From positions 2,804,343 to 2,868,342 of the forward strand of contig CM072520.1 in the NCBI GenBank assembly GCA_036898135.1: a stretch of 64,000 bases of DNA. Reading direction: 5' to 3'. The position numbers and the translations under genes are program-made. Source of the stretch: Oncomelania hupensis. Taxonomy: Eukaryota; Mollusca; Gastropoda; Littorinimorpha; Pomatiopsidae. Positions within the stretch are counted from its first letter, which is position 1; each line of letters starts with the position of its first letter. Below, piece after piece: positions 44,377-55,206 of the stretch. Under the pieces are notes generated by a model. That model did not search any database, was not told the DNA's origin, and saw nothing but the letters and a program-made list of their open reading frames with translations.

Positions 44377-44823
44377 TGTGTGTGTGTGTGTGTGAAATAA
44401 TATCTTATTTTATAATGTAGTCTAAGGCATGCATTATTATATTATATTTTATAATTATTGTTAGTTTGAGTGACATGTAATGCATATGTGTGTGTATATA
44501 TATATATATATATAAGTGTATGGGTGTATATATGTGTATGTATATGTATGTATATGTGTATATGTATGTATAGATATCTATAAATATGTGAAAGTGTGTG
44601 TGTGTGATAGTGCGCGTGTGCTTGTGTTTTGGTGTGACATGGGTGTGTGATAACGATATGATCTTAATCACTGTAGATATCATCATCATCATAATTATTT
44701 ATTTTCAGTTTAGTGTGTGGTTTTTATTGTTTGAGATTTTATATGCAGATGGACACTGCAATAAGAATTTCCTTGCAGGTACATGTATTTGTGGGGACAA
44801 TAAAGAGTCTGTATCTGTATCTG
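44257..44823 (+). mobile_element. LINE 3' UTR with microsatellites
   Basis: Contains (TG)n at 44,339-44,394, TA/TG mixtures at 44,490-44,600 and CAATAAAGAG followed by TCTGTA repeats at the end. Confidence 0.7.
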
Positions 44824-44870
44824 TAAGAACTGCCTTTGATAACTGTATATACAGTAACGCCAATGTTGTT

Positions 44871-45450
44871 ACATTACATTATATTACATAATTGTTGCTT
44901 TAGGTCCAACGGACTCTTCCGAGCCAAATCAGGACCGGACAACCCCCAATCCGCATAAAAGATCTGCCGAAACAACCTTAGTGGGAAAACTGAATGCCCT
45001 CCACCTGCCAGTCACTTTACAATAAAGACATCCCACGCAGGGGACGCCTGAGGCTTCACCCCAACTTATCGAACCCCTGTTTACAAAAACAAAATAGAAT
45101 ACAAACATTATAAATTTTCAACAAAACATATACATATAAAATGCCTACATTGCTAAATAATAACATCATAGGAAGCCCTAGTGACCACCTGGCAGAAAGC
45201 GTCCAATATTCCCAAGCTGATCCAACAGACCTCATACACAAACAAGGAGTCTTGTCCCGGAAGAGTTTTCAAGAAAAAAGGTAGGTGACTGGTCTAGCGA
45301 AGAAGAAGATAGTATAGCAGATTGATAGAACAGAGCAGGACTGAGAAAGAGCAAATGAGAAAGACGGCGACAGTGGGAATTTAAAGCACTAAATTTCCAG
45401 AAAGTGGGGATACTATTTATATTGAAACCCCCGGCACCCCAACGGGGGAT
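44871..45450 (-). mobile_element. Full-length copy of the 580-bp retroposon family
   Basis: GCCAATGTTGTT flanks it at 44859-44870 and 45451-45462. In the sense direction it starts CCCCCGTTGGGG, has TATAAATA about 30 bp in, and ends GGACCTAAAGCAACAATTATG with a TAATG-type tail. It sits within copy 3 of the local repeat. No long ORF from an ATG; no clear polymerase III A/B boxes. Confidence 0.85.
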
Positions 45451-45618
45451 GCCAATGTTGTTTCACCAGCTCAAGGTTTACTTTCCAAGATCTATTTTGC
45501 AATCTTCTAAACTTTCTTTATCACTATCAGTGACTCTATAAGTCAAATAAAAACACGAACACAAATATGCCAAAAGCAGCATTACCACCAGTGTAAGTAG
45601 ACCAATACACCACAAACT

Positions 45619-46171
45619 GAAATAGTGTCAAATCAAGAGAGAGCTAAATGCTCAATTGTTACCACATGAACTTAAGTCATTACTTCATGTTCTGGGTTCA
45701 GTTACCTTACGTTATGTGGTTACACATTGGACTCAATCCAGCTTTGTGGGTAACTTTTTTTTATGGGTCTTCCCTTTGAGAGCCTACAAAGTTCATTTTC
45801 TTTACAACGCTGCAAAAATCTACTACAGCATAACACCACTAAAATGCTTTCAGTGTGTGTACACACAATTACACACAGATTTGGCCCTCTCTCGGATTTA
45901 TCCAGCGAGATAATGAGATGACGTCATGCAGCTCAATTTATTGGCTGAATTTGTTAGCGCTCTGCGCATGCGCGCGACGGCAGGATTGGAGATTATTTCA
46001 AGATGGTTCCGGCCCCTTGGTGAATGGTCGTGTTCGTCTCTAGAAAACTGTGGTCAAAATCTTTATCATCTTCGCTTGTGGTAAATCACATAATAATCAC
46101 TGAAATAGTGTCAAATCAAGAGAGAGCTAAATGCTCAATTGTTACCACATGAACTTAAGTCATTACTTCCT
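45619..46171 (+). repeat. 72-bp direct repeats around a promoter-like block
   Basis: ACTGAAATAGTGTCAAATCA onward for about 72 bp occurs at roughly 45619-45690 and 46100-46171 with one difference. The second copy overlaps the stop region of the minus-strand gene. The 409 bp between them is not a recognised element. Confidence 0.85.
45890..46090 (+). promoter_or_regulatory. Promoter-like block: CRE, CCAAT, NRF1, YY1 motifs
   Basis: TGACGTCA at 45,919-45,926, ATTGGCTG at 45,939-45,946, GCGCATGCGC at 45,964-45,973 and CAAGATGG at 45,999-46,006, in that order, resemble a TATA-less housekeeping promoter reading to the right. A donor-like GTGGTAAAT follows near 46,080. No downstream plus-strand gene was found, so it may be a displaced or bidirectional promoter. 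Confidence 0.4.
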
Positions 46172-48622
46172 GTTCTGTACCCTTCTTACTGCCCTCTTCT
46201 TTTTTTCAATTTCATTTCTTACCGTGCACTTGATTTTCAACCAAGTTTTGTTCTGCAGTGTAGGTTCCTTCTTTATTAAGTCTTCACATTCTGCCTTCTT
46301 TGGAACAGCATACCTGTCAATATGATCTTTGAAGTGACGTCTGATCAGATCAGTCTGATGTGAAAAAAGATAGTCTCTTCTTTTGCCCACACACGTTTCA
46401 GTAGAAACATAATCTTGGCTGGCGTGTTTGCGTTTTTGTCTTCTATGCTTGTGTTTTTTCCTTGCAAGGGTTCAGTACTCATGGTCTCTTCCTCAGACTC
46501 ACCTGATTCGATTCTTTTGGGCTCTTCCACATATTCAGCTGGTTCGATTCTTGTGTGCTCTCCTTCAGATTCAGCTGGTTCGATTCTTGTGGGCTCTCCA
46601 GATTCAGCTGGTTCGATTCTTGTGGGCTCTCCTTCAGATTCAGCTGGTTCGATACTTGTGGGCTCTCCTTCAGCTTCTGATACGTCATTATCTTCAAGCT
46701 CTGATTTGTGAAATTCTAAATCTTGTTCCAGCTGAATGTCCTCTAGTGACTTCCCTTGAAACCTGGCTATCTGCCCATTTTCTGCTGCAATCAGCAAGCG
46801 ACTCACCTTTGCAAGCTGAAAGGTATCTTGAGGTAGACGGTAGAAGTCACGATGGACAGATATATTGTGTCCCAGGAAACCACATACCTGTTCCAATTCA
46901 TGTTCGGTCAAATTCAGGATCTGAGATACCGTCGCCAAGTGTTTTCTAAGTTTTGTGCTTGTGATGTCCTGTGGCCTGGCTGCTCCGCTCTCTTCAACTG
47001 CCTCACGCAAACATGTGTGACCTTCAATGTAGTTTTCTGAACCAAAATGTGGCCTTGCAAACACATACTTGTTGTAAACATTAACACCAACTCTCTCTCG
47101 GGTCGTTAGAAGTTCTTCAACCTCATTTTTCATTGCAGCTGTAAGTAAGATTGGCACTTTTCTCCCACGTTTGCCACGTACCTCCACTCGGAAAAAACTA
47201 TTGACAAGCTGTTTTTCCATCTCTGACAGTGCTGCCAAGATGTCATCACTAGGCTGACAATTGTTCCTGGCATCTTCGAAGTTAGAAACGAGCATTCTTG
47301 AAGCTTCACCACTACGCCGCCTGTTGAACATTATTATGTTGGCCAAAGAAACCTTGGCAAGATTAAGCCAAGTCGATGGGGTTGGGTTTGACCTGAGGGC
47401 TGACAAGCATTTCTCTCTCTGTTCTCCTAGATGCTTGGTCACTTTTTTGAGATCTTCTGTCAGGGGCAAGACATGTGGCTTATTGTATTTTCTTCCTTCA
47501 AGCGTAGACAACGCACATGATGAAATGTCTCTCCATTCTGATTCACACAGCTCTCTGAAAGCTGCTGCTGTCTTTTGGATTTCTGAATCCCCTGACATTA
47601 GTGCTTGATTTCTGACAATTCCGGCACATTTCCTGATGGTATGTCCAAGCTTCAGTGCCAAAGATGGATTACCATAGATATTCCTGACATCATCATAGCA
47701 GCAAAGTCTTTTCGTTGCCAACACAACCTGTGGAAATTTGTTTGGGATCAAACAACTGTCAAGCCCAGTGATTGTGTAATCGACCTTTCTAATTGTTAGT
47801 AGAAAGCGACCCAGCTCTCTGATTTTCTGCCTGATGAACCCTCTTTTGCTCTCAATATGACCATATTTCTGAAACAGTTTCTCACCGTATCGTGTTATGA
47901 CTAGATCGTTCTTTGCTATCAGTGTGATTTCGTCAGAATGCATCGTTGCAATTATTTTCTCTCTGTATCCTTCACTGCTGTCTATTTTGGACGGAAGCAA
48001 CGACTCTGCTCTGCCTATCACATGTCTTCTACCTTTCCTTGTTTCTGTCTTGAATTTACAGGAGTGTTCATGGCGCCACAGCTCTTTTCGAAGAAAAAAA
48101 CCTAAACAGAATGTGCATGGAATGTAATTACTGGGATCAATTGGTTCAGTTGGAGAGCGCCACGGAATTAGTACACCGTTTTGGGCCTCTAGGACCCGAC
48201 AGTTGTGCTGATAGTTTCCTTGATTTCTGACTTTTTCTAAAAGCCACTCTCGTTCTTTGGACCTCTTTGGTTTGGATAATATTTCAGCAATTTCTGGTTC
48301 ATTCCGGTGTTTCTTAGAAAAAAGATGCTTACAAAGATTAGTTGTAAGAACATCACAAAACTTACAGTTCATGTTTTTATCATACACTCTCTGTCCATTT
48401 GTCTTAGTCTTTGCTAGATGAACTCTTACTCTGCATGATGATGTTGTTGATGATGCTGCTGACGAGTCCACTATTTTCACTTACAGGTGAGTTACGGGAT
48501 GTGGATGATGAAGGTACTGTTGATGCTCTTGCTAGTAGTTCTTTCCGACCTGGAGATGAGCTACTGGATACAGAGGATGAAGTTACAGTAGCTGTGCTGC
48601 AGGGCTGTGAACACGACGCCAT
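46163..48622 (-). CDS. Zinc-finger protein with probable tyrosine-recombinase fold (frames broken)
   Basis: The main frame (48480 down to about 46460) has two Cys/His finger-like units (CKFCDVLTTNLCKHLFSKKH; CTFCLGFFLRKELWRHEHSC). About residue 370 onward matches the tyrosine-recombinase catalytic layout: Arg in FNRRRSGEASRM, Lys strand in GKRGRKVPILL, TKLRKHLAT where HxxR is expected (His replaced), LGH, and Tyr in VHRDFYRLP. Tandem 12-residue EGEPTRIEPAES repeats follow. At an A6 run (about 46,455) coding shifts frame and continues to 46163 (RRQKRKHASQDYV, then CVGKRRDYLF). Upstream, another frame from ATG 48622 (MASCSQPC, Ser-rich) joins near 48480, also with a frame break; TTTTCATTCTTAG before it resembles a splice acceptor. 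Could be a host gene or a Crypton-like element gene. Confidence 0.5.
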
Positions 48623-48639
48623 GGACAGTTCTCCTCCTA

Positions 48640-49035
48640 AGAATGAAAAAAAATGCCCACATTACTCACATGTTTCCTCCATATAACTGATAAGATACGG
48701 ATGGTGCAACTACACCTTTACAAAGCAAACATAACACTCACACGTGATGATTGATTACAAGAACATTTGTGAGAAGCAAACAAGTAAATACATACACAAT
48801 TTAAAATGGCTAAAATAATGTTTTTTTATGCAAAATTTTAGTCACTTTTAAAAGCTCAGTGTGGTTTTGACGGTCTTTGATTAAAAGCAAACAAATATAC
48901 AAGTAACACATTCAAAATAATGCGTTTTATGCAGACTAAATATGGTACGGCAACCAACTCCAACTTTTGATTTACATGCACCTAGATTATTTTTCTCGCA
49001 GATTATACCTCAAGAAATACCTACAGTATCAACAA
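48640..49035. other. Interval with no recognised gene
   Basis: AT-rich; possibly intron of the minus-strand gene. No supported feature. Confidence 0.4.
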
Positions 49036-49262
49036 TATTTATACCATTTGTTTGTAGACTTCAAGAAAGCGTCTAACAGAGTCTGGCATGCAGCTCTGGG
49101 GGCAACCATGAGAGTGTACAACATCAGCCCTAACATTAATGAAGTTATCAAAAGCCTGTATGACAAGGCTACCAGTGCAGTGCTCCACAACAGCGCCATC
49201 GGAAACTGGTTCAGAACAACAATCGGCGTGTGTCAAGGATGCTTACTCTCTCCAACACTCAA
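49036..49262 (+). pseudogene. RTE-like reverse transcriptase fragment
   Basis: Central RT segment only: HLFVDFKKASNRVWHAALGA, VIKSLYDKATSAVL, WFRTTIGVCQGCLLSPT. The catalytic FADD/YADD block and C-terminus are missing, as is the endonuclease. Probably the same family as the C-terminal pieces at 9,271 and 26,139. Confidence 0.85.
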
Positions 49263-49395
49263 TGTCGTATGTAAAAATTCATGGGGAACAAAGACTTTGG
49301 GGAATATAGGTCTGTTCGAACATCAACCTGCAAAATCTTGGGGGAACACAGAGCTGTGGGAATTACAGACATGGAGAGACATATACCTAGCTTGA

Positions 49396-49846
49396 TCGGA
49401 TTATAGACCTGGATGACCCCAGGGCTGACCCCAGTAAAACCGCGCTCGCTGAGAAGGATTGAAGTTTCCCATATATGGGCTTTGTATCTAAAGATTGGAA
49501 GTGTTCGGGCCCGCCCCTCCCCACACCCTTGATAATAAGATCAACAACATGTTCCCTTCTTGTAATATAATGTACACTATTCATGAGTTAGTTTATTACT
49601 GCTGACGACGCATTTAGTGATAGCCATGTATAGGCAATTTGTTTTAATCTGCTGTGTTTTATCTCTGTCAATCTTTTGACTTATCTGTCTAAAACACAGG
49701 ATAATGTTGATTAGTATGTAACTCGCACACACCCACTCGTGCGCAGAGAGGATGAGAGAGAAATAAGGGTTTGATATTAACAAGGCCTTGATTACTGTTA
49801 CTACTAAAACCGTTCCCTAACACACCACACACGCACGCAAAGAGAA

Positions 49847-49921
<75 letters not shown>

Positions 49922-50354
49922 GTGGATGTTAAGAGGGGGGTTGAGAGAGAAAGCTATGGCGATAGAGATGAAAACGGGGTAGGAGAGAGAGGGAGGGAGG
50001 GGGATGATATGAGAGGGGTTGATAAAGAAAGCATTGGCGATAGAGAGGAAAAGGTGGTAGGAGAGAGAGGGAGAATAATATATAACTATAAGTTATATAA
50101 TGTGAAAAGAACACACATGTTTATTAAATAAAAATATCTTACAAAATCTATGGCATAAACTCAAATGAGTACAAAACTCCAAAAATATGTAATGATTCAA
50201 CACAGGTGAAAGCGAATCTCCTACATTACAAAATACTCATTTGTTTCAAAAAAATACACATTGGGTACACAATGTGTAATGAACTCAATAACAGAAGTTT
50301 CATGAAGTCACACTTGGCTTACAAAACAAAAGTGTAAATAAATTAACACTAACC
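49396..50354. other. Interval with no recognised gene; (GA)n tract
   Basis: (AG)n microsatellite at 49,849-49,918 followed by imperfect GA-rich sequence to 50,075 with two similar 75-bp stretches (GGGGTTGA...AGCTATGGCGATAGAGA type). No gene. Confidence 0.6.
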
Positions 50355-50366
50355 AGAAGTGGAGTT

Positions 50367-50945
50367 TACATTACATTACATTATTATTGCTTTAGGTCCA
50401 GCGGACTCTTCCGAGCCAAATCAGGACGGGACAACCCCCGATCCGCATAAAAGATCTGCTGAAACAACCCTTGTGGTAAAACCGAAAGCTCTCCACTAGC
50501 CAGTCACTTTACAATAAAGACAGTCCACGCAGGGGACGGCTGAGGCTTCACCCCAACTTATCGAACCCCCGTTTACAAAAACAAAATAGAATACAAACAT
50601 CATTATAAATTATCAACAAAACACATACATATAAAATGCCTACATTGCTAAATAATAACATCATAGGAAGCCCTAGTGACCACCTGGCAGAAAGCGTCCA
50701 ATATTCCCAAGCTGTTCCAACAGACCTCATACACAAACAAGGAGTCTTGTCCCGGAAGAGTTTTCAAGAAAAAAGGTAGGAGACTGGTCTAGCGAAGAAG
50801 ACGATAGTATAGCAGATTGATAGAACAGAGCAGGAATGAGAAAGAGCAAATGAGAAAGACAGCGACAGTGGGAATTTATAGCACTAAATTTCCAGAAAGT
50901 GGGAATACTATTTATACTGAAACCCCCGGCACCCCAACGGGGGAA
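50367..50945 (-). mobile_element. Full-length copy of the 580-bp retroposon family
   Basis: AGAAGTGGAGTT flanks it at 50355-50366 and 50946-50957. The tail is three units of TACAT on the plus strand. Same ends as the 44,871 copy, with scattered differences, so the two copies are separate insertions. Confidence 0.88.
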
Positions 50946-51189
50946 AGAAGTGGAGTTACAAACTTTGCTAACAAAATAAGTGTAATGAAAACTATTAGCT
51001 AAATTATAACCCGTGTAATCAATTGAAATTGTTAGATACATGCATATAGTCTTACGACAAGTTCACATGCATACAAAAGCAAACAAAATCAAAACTTTTT
51101 TTTTTAAAGACGAGAATACAGGAGAGAGGCGGAGTTGCAAACACATATGAATTAACCCGAATCCATTAATCCTATGAAAAAAATAATAT

Positions 51190-51213
51190 GTGTGTGTCAG
51201 CATGGGGGGGGGG

Positions 51214-51258
<45 letters not shown>

Positions 51259-51400
51259 AAGAAAGAGAGAGAGAGAAGTGGGGGGAGGGGATTGGCAGAT
51301 AAAGCAAATAATATAACTATAAATTGTATGATGTGAGCAAACATGTTGATTTTTAAAAAATCCTATGAAAATATTCATTTGTGTGAAGAGAAAGCAAGAG

Positions 51401-51480
<80 letters not shown>
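51190..51480 (+). repeat. Two (GA)n microsatellites
   Basis: Pure or near-pure GA runs at about 51,216-51,275 and 51,402-51,479, in otherwise non-coding DNA. Confidence 0.9.
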
Positions 51481-51481
<1 letters not shown>

Positions 51482-51639
51482 TAATAGAGACAGAAAGAAA
51501 CAGAGAGAAAGAGAAATGCACGGGAGGGGAGTGGATTAGAGAGAGAGGAGGTGAGAGAGAGATGGCGATAGAGGAAGGGGAGTACAGAGATAGTGGGAGA
51601 GAGAGTTTGTCATTGTTTATAGGGTCAAGAGGATTGCAA

Positions 51640-52044
51640 GGACCTGAATCAGGATCACGAATCAGGACCACAACTTGGTTGAAAGAGGGCTCAAACTTGA
51701 TCCGTATTAAAGATCTGCTGAAACAACCCTAGTGGTAACATTGAAGACTCTACACCAGCTTGTCACTTTACAATAAAGGCATCCCATGCAGAGAACGCTG
51801 AGGTTATACTCTAATTTATCAAAGCCCCGTTTGCAAAAAACAAAATACAATATAAACATCATTATAAAATATCAACAAAACATATACAATAAAATGCCTA
51901 CACTGCTAAATAATAATACCATTGGAAGCCCTAGTGACCATTTGGCAATATTCCCAAGCTGACCCAACAGACCTCATACACAAATAAAGAGTTTTGGAAA
52001 AATTTTCAAAAAAAAAAAAATGAAGGTGACTGGTCTATCTTCTA
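51640..52044 (-). mobile_element. Old, diverged copy of the retroposon family
   Basis: Recognisable blocks (AAAGATCTGCTGAAACAACCC at 51,706, CACTTTACAATAAAG, TGCCTACACTGCTAAATAAT, GACTGGTCT) in family order with many changes. The 5' third of the unit is missing. It abuts the predicted exon at 52,078. Confidence 0.7.
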
Positions 52045-52077
52045 AAGAGTTCTTGCAAGTGTCACTGACTGACTCAC

Positions 52078-54133
52078 ACAGATCTGTTACTTCTACAAGG
52101 GTCTGCACTCTACACCCTTCACTGTTTTCACCCGAGGAAGATTCATTTTCAGAAGGCAGCCACTCCTCATCTGAGCTTGCATTTGTGAAGATTTCTTCAT
52201 CATCGTCATCATGTCCACTGGTCTTCTCCGTTTCACACGACTTTCTGGAAACATAAAAAACAAAGTTTTTTTTACATTTGATAAAATGCTAGACTTAGCA
52301 GTCAGTAAAATGGTTAAAGTGTATAGTGTTTTTTGTTTGAAAGCTAAAAAAATATGGAATAAGAGATAAACAGTTAATAATAGCAAACATGCGCACATAA
52401 TCATGACTCCTCACAATGCTAAGGATATTCCTATCCATGGGGATAGTGAAGATGTGACTACACTCAGTGCTAAAGACACCCCCATGTACAGGAACAGTAA
52501 AAATGCTAGTTTGTTACTCATTGCATACAGCGTTCAGCGGACTGTGATAAGCTGAGTCAGGACCACTCACTAAATGCATTGTCTAACTCTTTTACAAAGC
52601 AAAATAACACCACGTTTATGATCTACAAACCTATAAATAACAATTGCATTAGGCCAAAAACAAAAAAGCCTGTTTACAGTATCCCAACCGACCCTAATGT
52701 TTTGGCCCGACACTAAACTTTTGGAGGTTGGGAGGGGGGGGGAGGCTTGTCTTGAATTAAAAAAAAGATAAAGCAAAACATTTCACCCAATGTATAAAAG
52801 GTTCCAAAAAAATGTAACCATACCCTTTTTTTTTTAAACCGTAAACCTATTTTTGGGCGTTATACAAAAATAGAATTTCATATTATTACCATCCTACCAC
52901 ATCCATCGGTAAATAAACTTAAACTGTGTTAAGGGCGTCAACCTCTCCGCTTGATTTATCACCCTCAGATTGGAAAAATGAAAAGAAAACACGTGATAAA
53001 TAAATATTCTCAAGACTAAAACAGGTACATTAACAAATCCAGATCCAAATATTACAACAACATGTACAGGACTAAACGTTAAAATGTAAATACCTCAACT
53101 CCCTTTTGTTTTTGTTAAACACTATTGCAGCGTCATTGTGGTGTAGATATTGCCGATGTTGCTGAAATTCATATACTGGGCTTTGTGATCCTGAGGAAGA
53201 CACAAGGTCCTCTGTTGTTCGCTCTTTGATGACGTGCCTGATAAAAAAAAAAGCATATTGAATCACGATATTTGATATTTTTCTTGCGTACCACTTACTT
53301 GTGATTTGAAAACTCGAAGAGAAACTAGGACACTGTCAATAGTATGCCTATTACATTTGTATATTTTGATCTCAACCTCAGATGCACATAACTTGAGCAT
53401 TAATAAGAGAAGACAAATTCAACTAACTTAGCTCACACCCATTGTGGCATCTATTTTATGTATTTCAAGCTCTTATACAGTGCTTTTTCAGCTCAAAAAG
53501 CTGCCCAAAGCGCTCGCTGATACAGGATCTAAACCCAGCCCACCTAATGTGTCAATTAGCTGCCTTGTGCAGTCCGTAATAAGCTCTTTGGTCTAACACT
53601 ATAACCAAACACAATCCTGAGTGACTTGGGGAGAGGTGGTTGTGCATGTGAAATTAACACCAGGATCTTTATAGTTCGTGCGATGGAATGCATGTGTACA
53701 CATACTAGACCTTGGTTTATACTCTCACCTGAAGGAGTACGTGATCTGCTAAGTCTCATATCTAAGATTTATTTTTAGCTCCATGAGCGCGGGAATCAAA
53801 CCCACCCCTGTTGGAACTGGAAACTTGGGCATTGAAATCTAGCGCTCTACCTCACTGTTAATAGACAACCATTGAGATGTGACTGTTTTGCATGAAGCTG
53901 CAGATTTATAGCACCAAAAGGCAACAATTTGTGCAAATACCTGCCACGGTTTGTGTTTTAGGTCAGATTTATAATCGAAACCTCTCACAATAATCATATT
54001 TTTTTAAAATGTGTATTTACTTCCATATTTATACTGCCATAGCCCTACCATAACCATCAATGGCAAAAAGACAACCAGTAACCAAACTTTTCACTTTATA
54101 AAAGTTGTTGAATTTATTATTATTATTATTATT

Positions 54134-54166
<33 letters not shown>

Positions 54167-55206
54167 TACACACTCTCCGTTTAAATATGTATTTATTTAT
54201 TTAATCGTTCTTATATAGCGCTTTTCCAGCTCAAGAGCTGCTCAAGGCGCTGGCCGATACAGGATCTAACTCAAGCCGCCCGAGACGCCCACCCGCAGCC
54301 TTTGGGCGCATGGTCTGACGCCCGGACAACTGAGCACAATCCTGGGCAGCCAGGGATGGGGGAGAAGGACCTAGGTGTAGGCTGGGTGTTTTCTTGTCAC
54401 CGGCACTCACCCGTCTAGGACATGAGCGTCAGGATCTTTAAAGTCCGTTATGATGGAATGTATGCGACACAGACTAGACCTAGGTTTATACTCTCATCCG
54501 AAGGAGTAGGAAAACAGGAGTAAAGTGTCTTTCCCAGGGACACAACACAATGGCCCGGCCAGGGCTCGAACCCGGGATCTTCCGATCCGCAAGCCGAAGC
54601 ACTACCATTAGACCACAGTGCCTCCCTAAATAGTGACACACGCACACACTACTCATAGCTGTGTTCATTTGTAGAGGTCGTTTTTGCGCCAAATGCACAT
54701 AAAAATTGAGACTGTTGCATAAACTGCCAAAACCATGCGTAAACTGGCCCAGCATTTTCCTGTCAGGATAAACAGTATGCTAATCTCTGCTGTGATGTCA
54801 CGAATGGCATCTCACATCCATTCATGCATGATCAGACCTGCCAACTCCTCATGCAAGCTGTGGGAGTACAAACATAGGTCTAGCGCTGTGTATGTATGCA
54901 TTCCATCACATGGATTTTAAAGATCCTGATACTTATGTCCTAGACGTGCGAGTTCCGGTTACACAAACACACCCAGCAAGCACTAGGTCATTACCCAGTC
55001 GCCCAAAGTTGTGCTCTGTTGTCTGGGCGTCAGACTAAGCGCCCAAGGCTGCACGTGGGCACCTTGTATTGGCCAGCGCCTTGAGCAGTTCCTGAGCTGA
55101 AAAAGTGCTTTATAAGAACGACACAAAATAAACACTGTCATACTCACTGACATACTTACTTTGATTTTAAAAACTTGAAAACCCCAGATGCTGGAACTGG
55201 CCGGCT
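52078..55206 (-). CDS. Predicted minus-strand gene, three exons
   Basis: Predicted exons 55160-55206, 53094-53237 and 52078-52244, each with AG acceptor and GT donor (donors GTAAGT, GTATTT, GTGAGT) and phases that agree. Translations: SRPVPASGVFKFLKS; then HVIKERTTEDLVSSSGSQS and HRQYLHHNDAAIVFNKNK; then an acidic stretch with GHDDDDEEIFTNASSDEEW. No known domain. It lies upstream of, and on the same strand as, the zinc-finger gene at 46,163-48,622, so these could be its 5' exons, but joining the last exon to that gene leaves the phase unresolved. The first coding exon was not found. Confidence 0.35.
53455..53860 (-). mobile_element. tRNA-type SINE, diverged copy
   Basis: Same body as the 54,197 copy (CAGGATCTTTATAGTTCGTG, ATGGAATGCATG, TTTATACTCTCACCTGAAGG) with a decayed tRNA-like head at its right end and the AGTGCTTTTTCAGCTC 3' region at the left. 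Confidence 0.7.
54115..54168 (+). repeat. (TTA)n(TCA)n microsatellite
   Basis: Two adjoining trinucleotide runs, next to the 3' end of a SINE. Confidence 0.9.
54197..54626 (-). mobile_element. tRNA-derived SINE, full-length copy
   Basis: Minus-strand head has an A box (TGGTCTAATGG, complement of 54605-54615) and a B box (GGTTCGAGCCC, complement of 54562-54572) at tRNA-like spacing, preceded by GGAGGCACTG. The body has the AAAGCGCTATATAAGAACG-type 3' end with an AAAT tail. It is transcribed by RNA polymerase III and uses a LINE enzyme to move. Confidence 0.85.
54836..55128 (+). mobile_element. tRNA-type SINE, 5'-truncated copy in opposite orientation
   Basis: Body and 3' end only (AAAGATCCTGATACTTATGTC, GCGCCTTGAGCAGTTCCTGAG, AAAGTGCTTTATAAGAACG) with a CAAAATAAAC tail. 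No tRNA head. Confidence 0.75.

Larger units (their letters stand above)
32404..44823 (+). mobile_element. LINE (CR1/L2/Rex1-like), split by an LTR retrotransposon
   Basis: The 5' end is near AGATAGGGGGCGCAACTCGC and the 3' end is a TCTGTA tandem tail at 44,807-44,823. A weak TAAGAA match (32398-32403, 44824-44829) may be the target duplication. Removing 35225-43935 leaves one uninterrupted ORF2. No ORF1 is seen upstream in about 290 bp, so the copy may be 5' truncated or the family single-ORF. Confidence 0.8.

Noticed and set aside
49922..50131. Arg/Glu-rich ORF
   Set aside because: Translation of a GA-rich microsatellite.
50548..50736. 61-62 codon frame conserved in copies of the retroposon
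   Set aside because: Starts at a TTG rather than ATG and is broken in the old copy; conservation is explained by recent shared origin.
54448..54755. Minus-strand ORFs over the SINE
   Set aside because: They translate the tRNA-derived head and body of a non-coding SINE.
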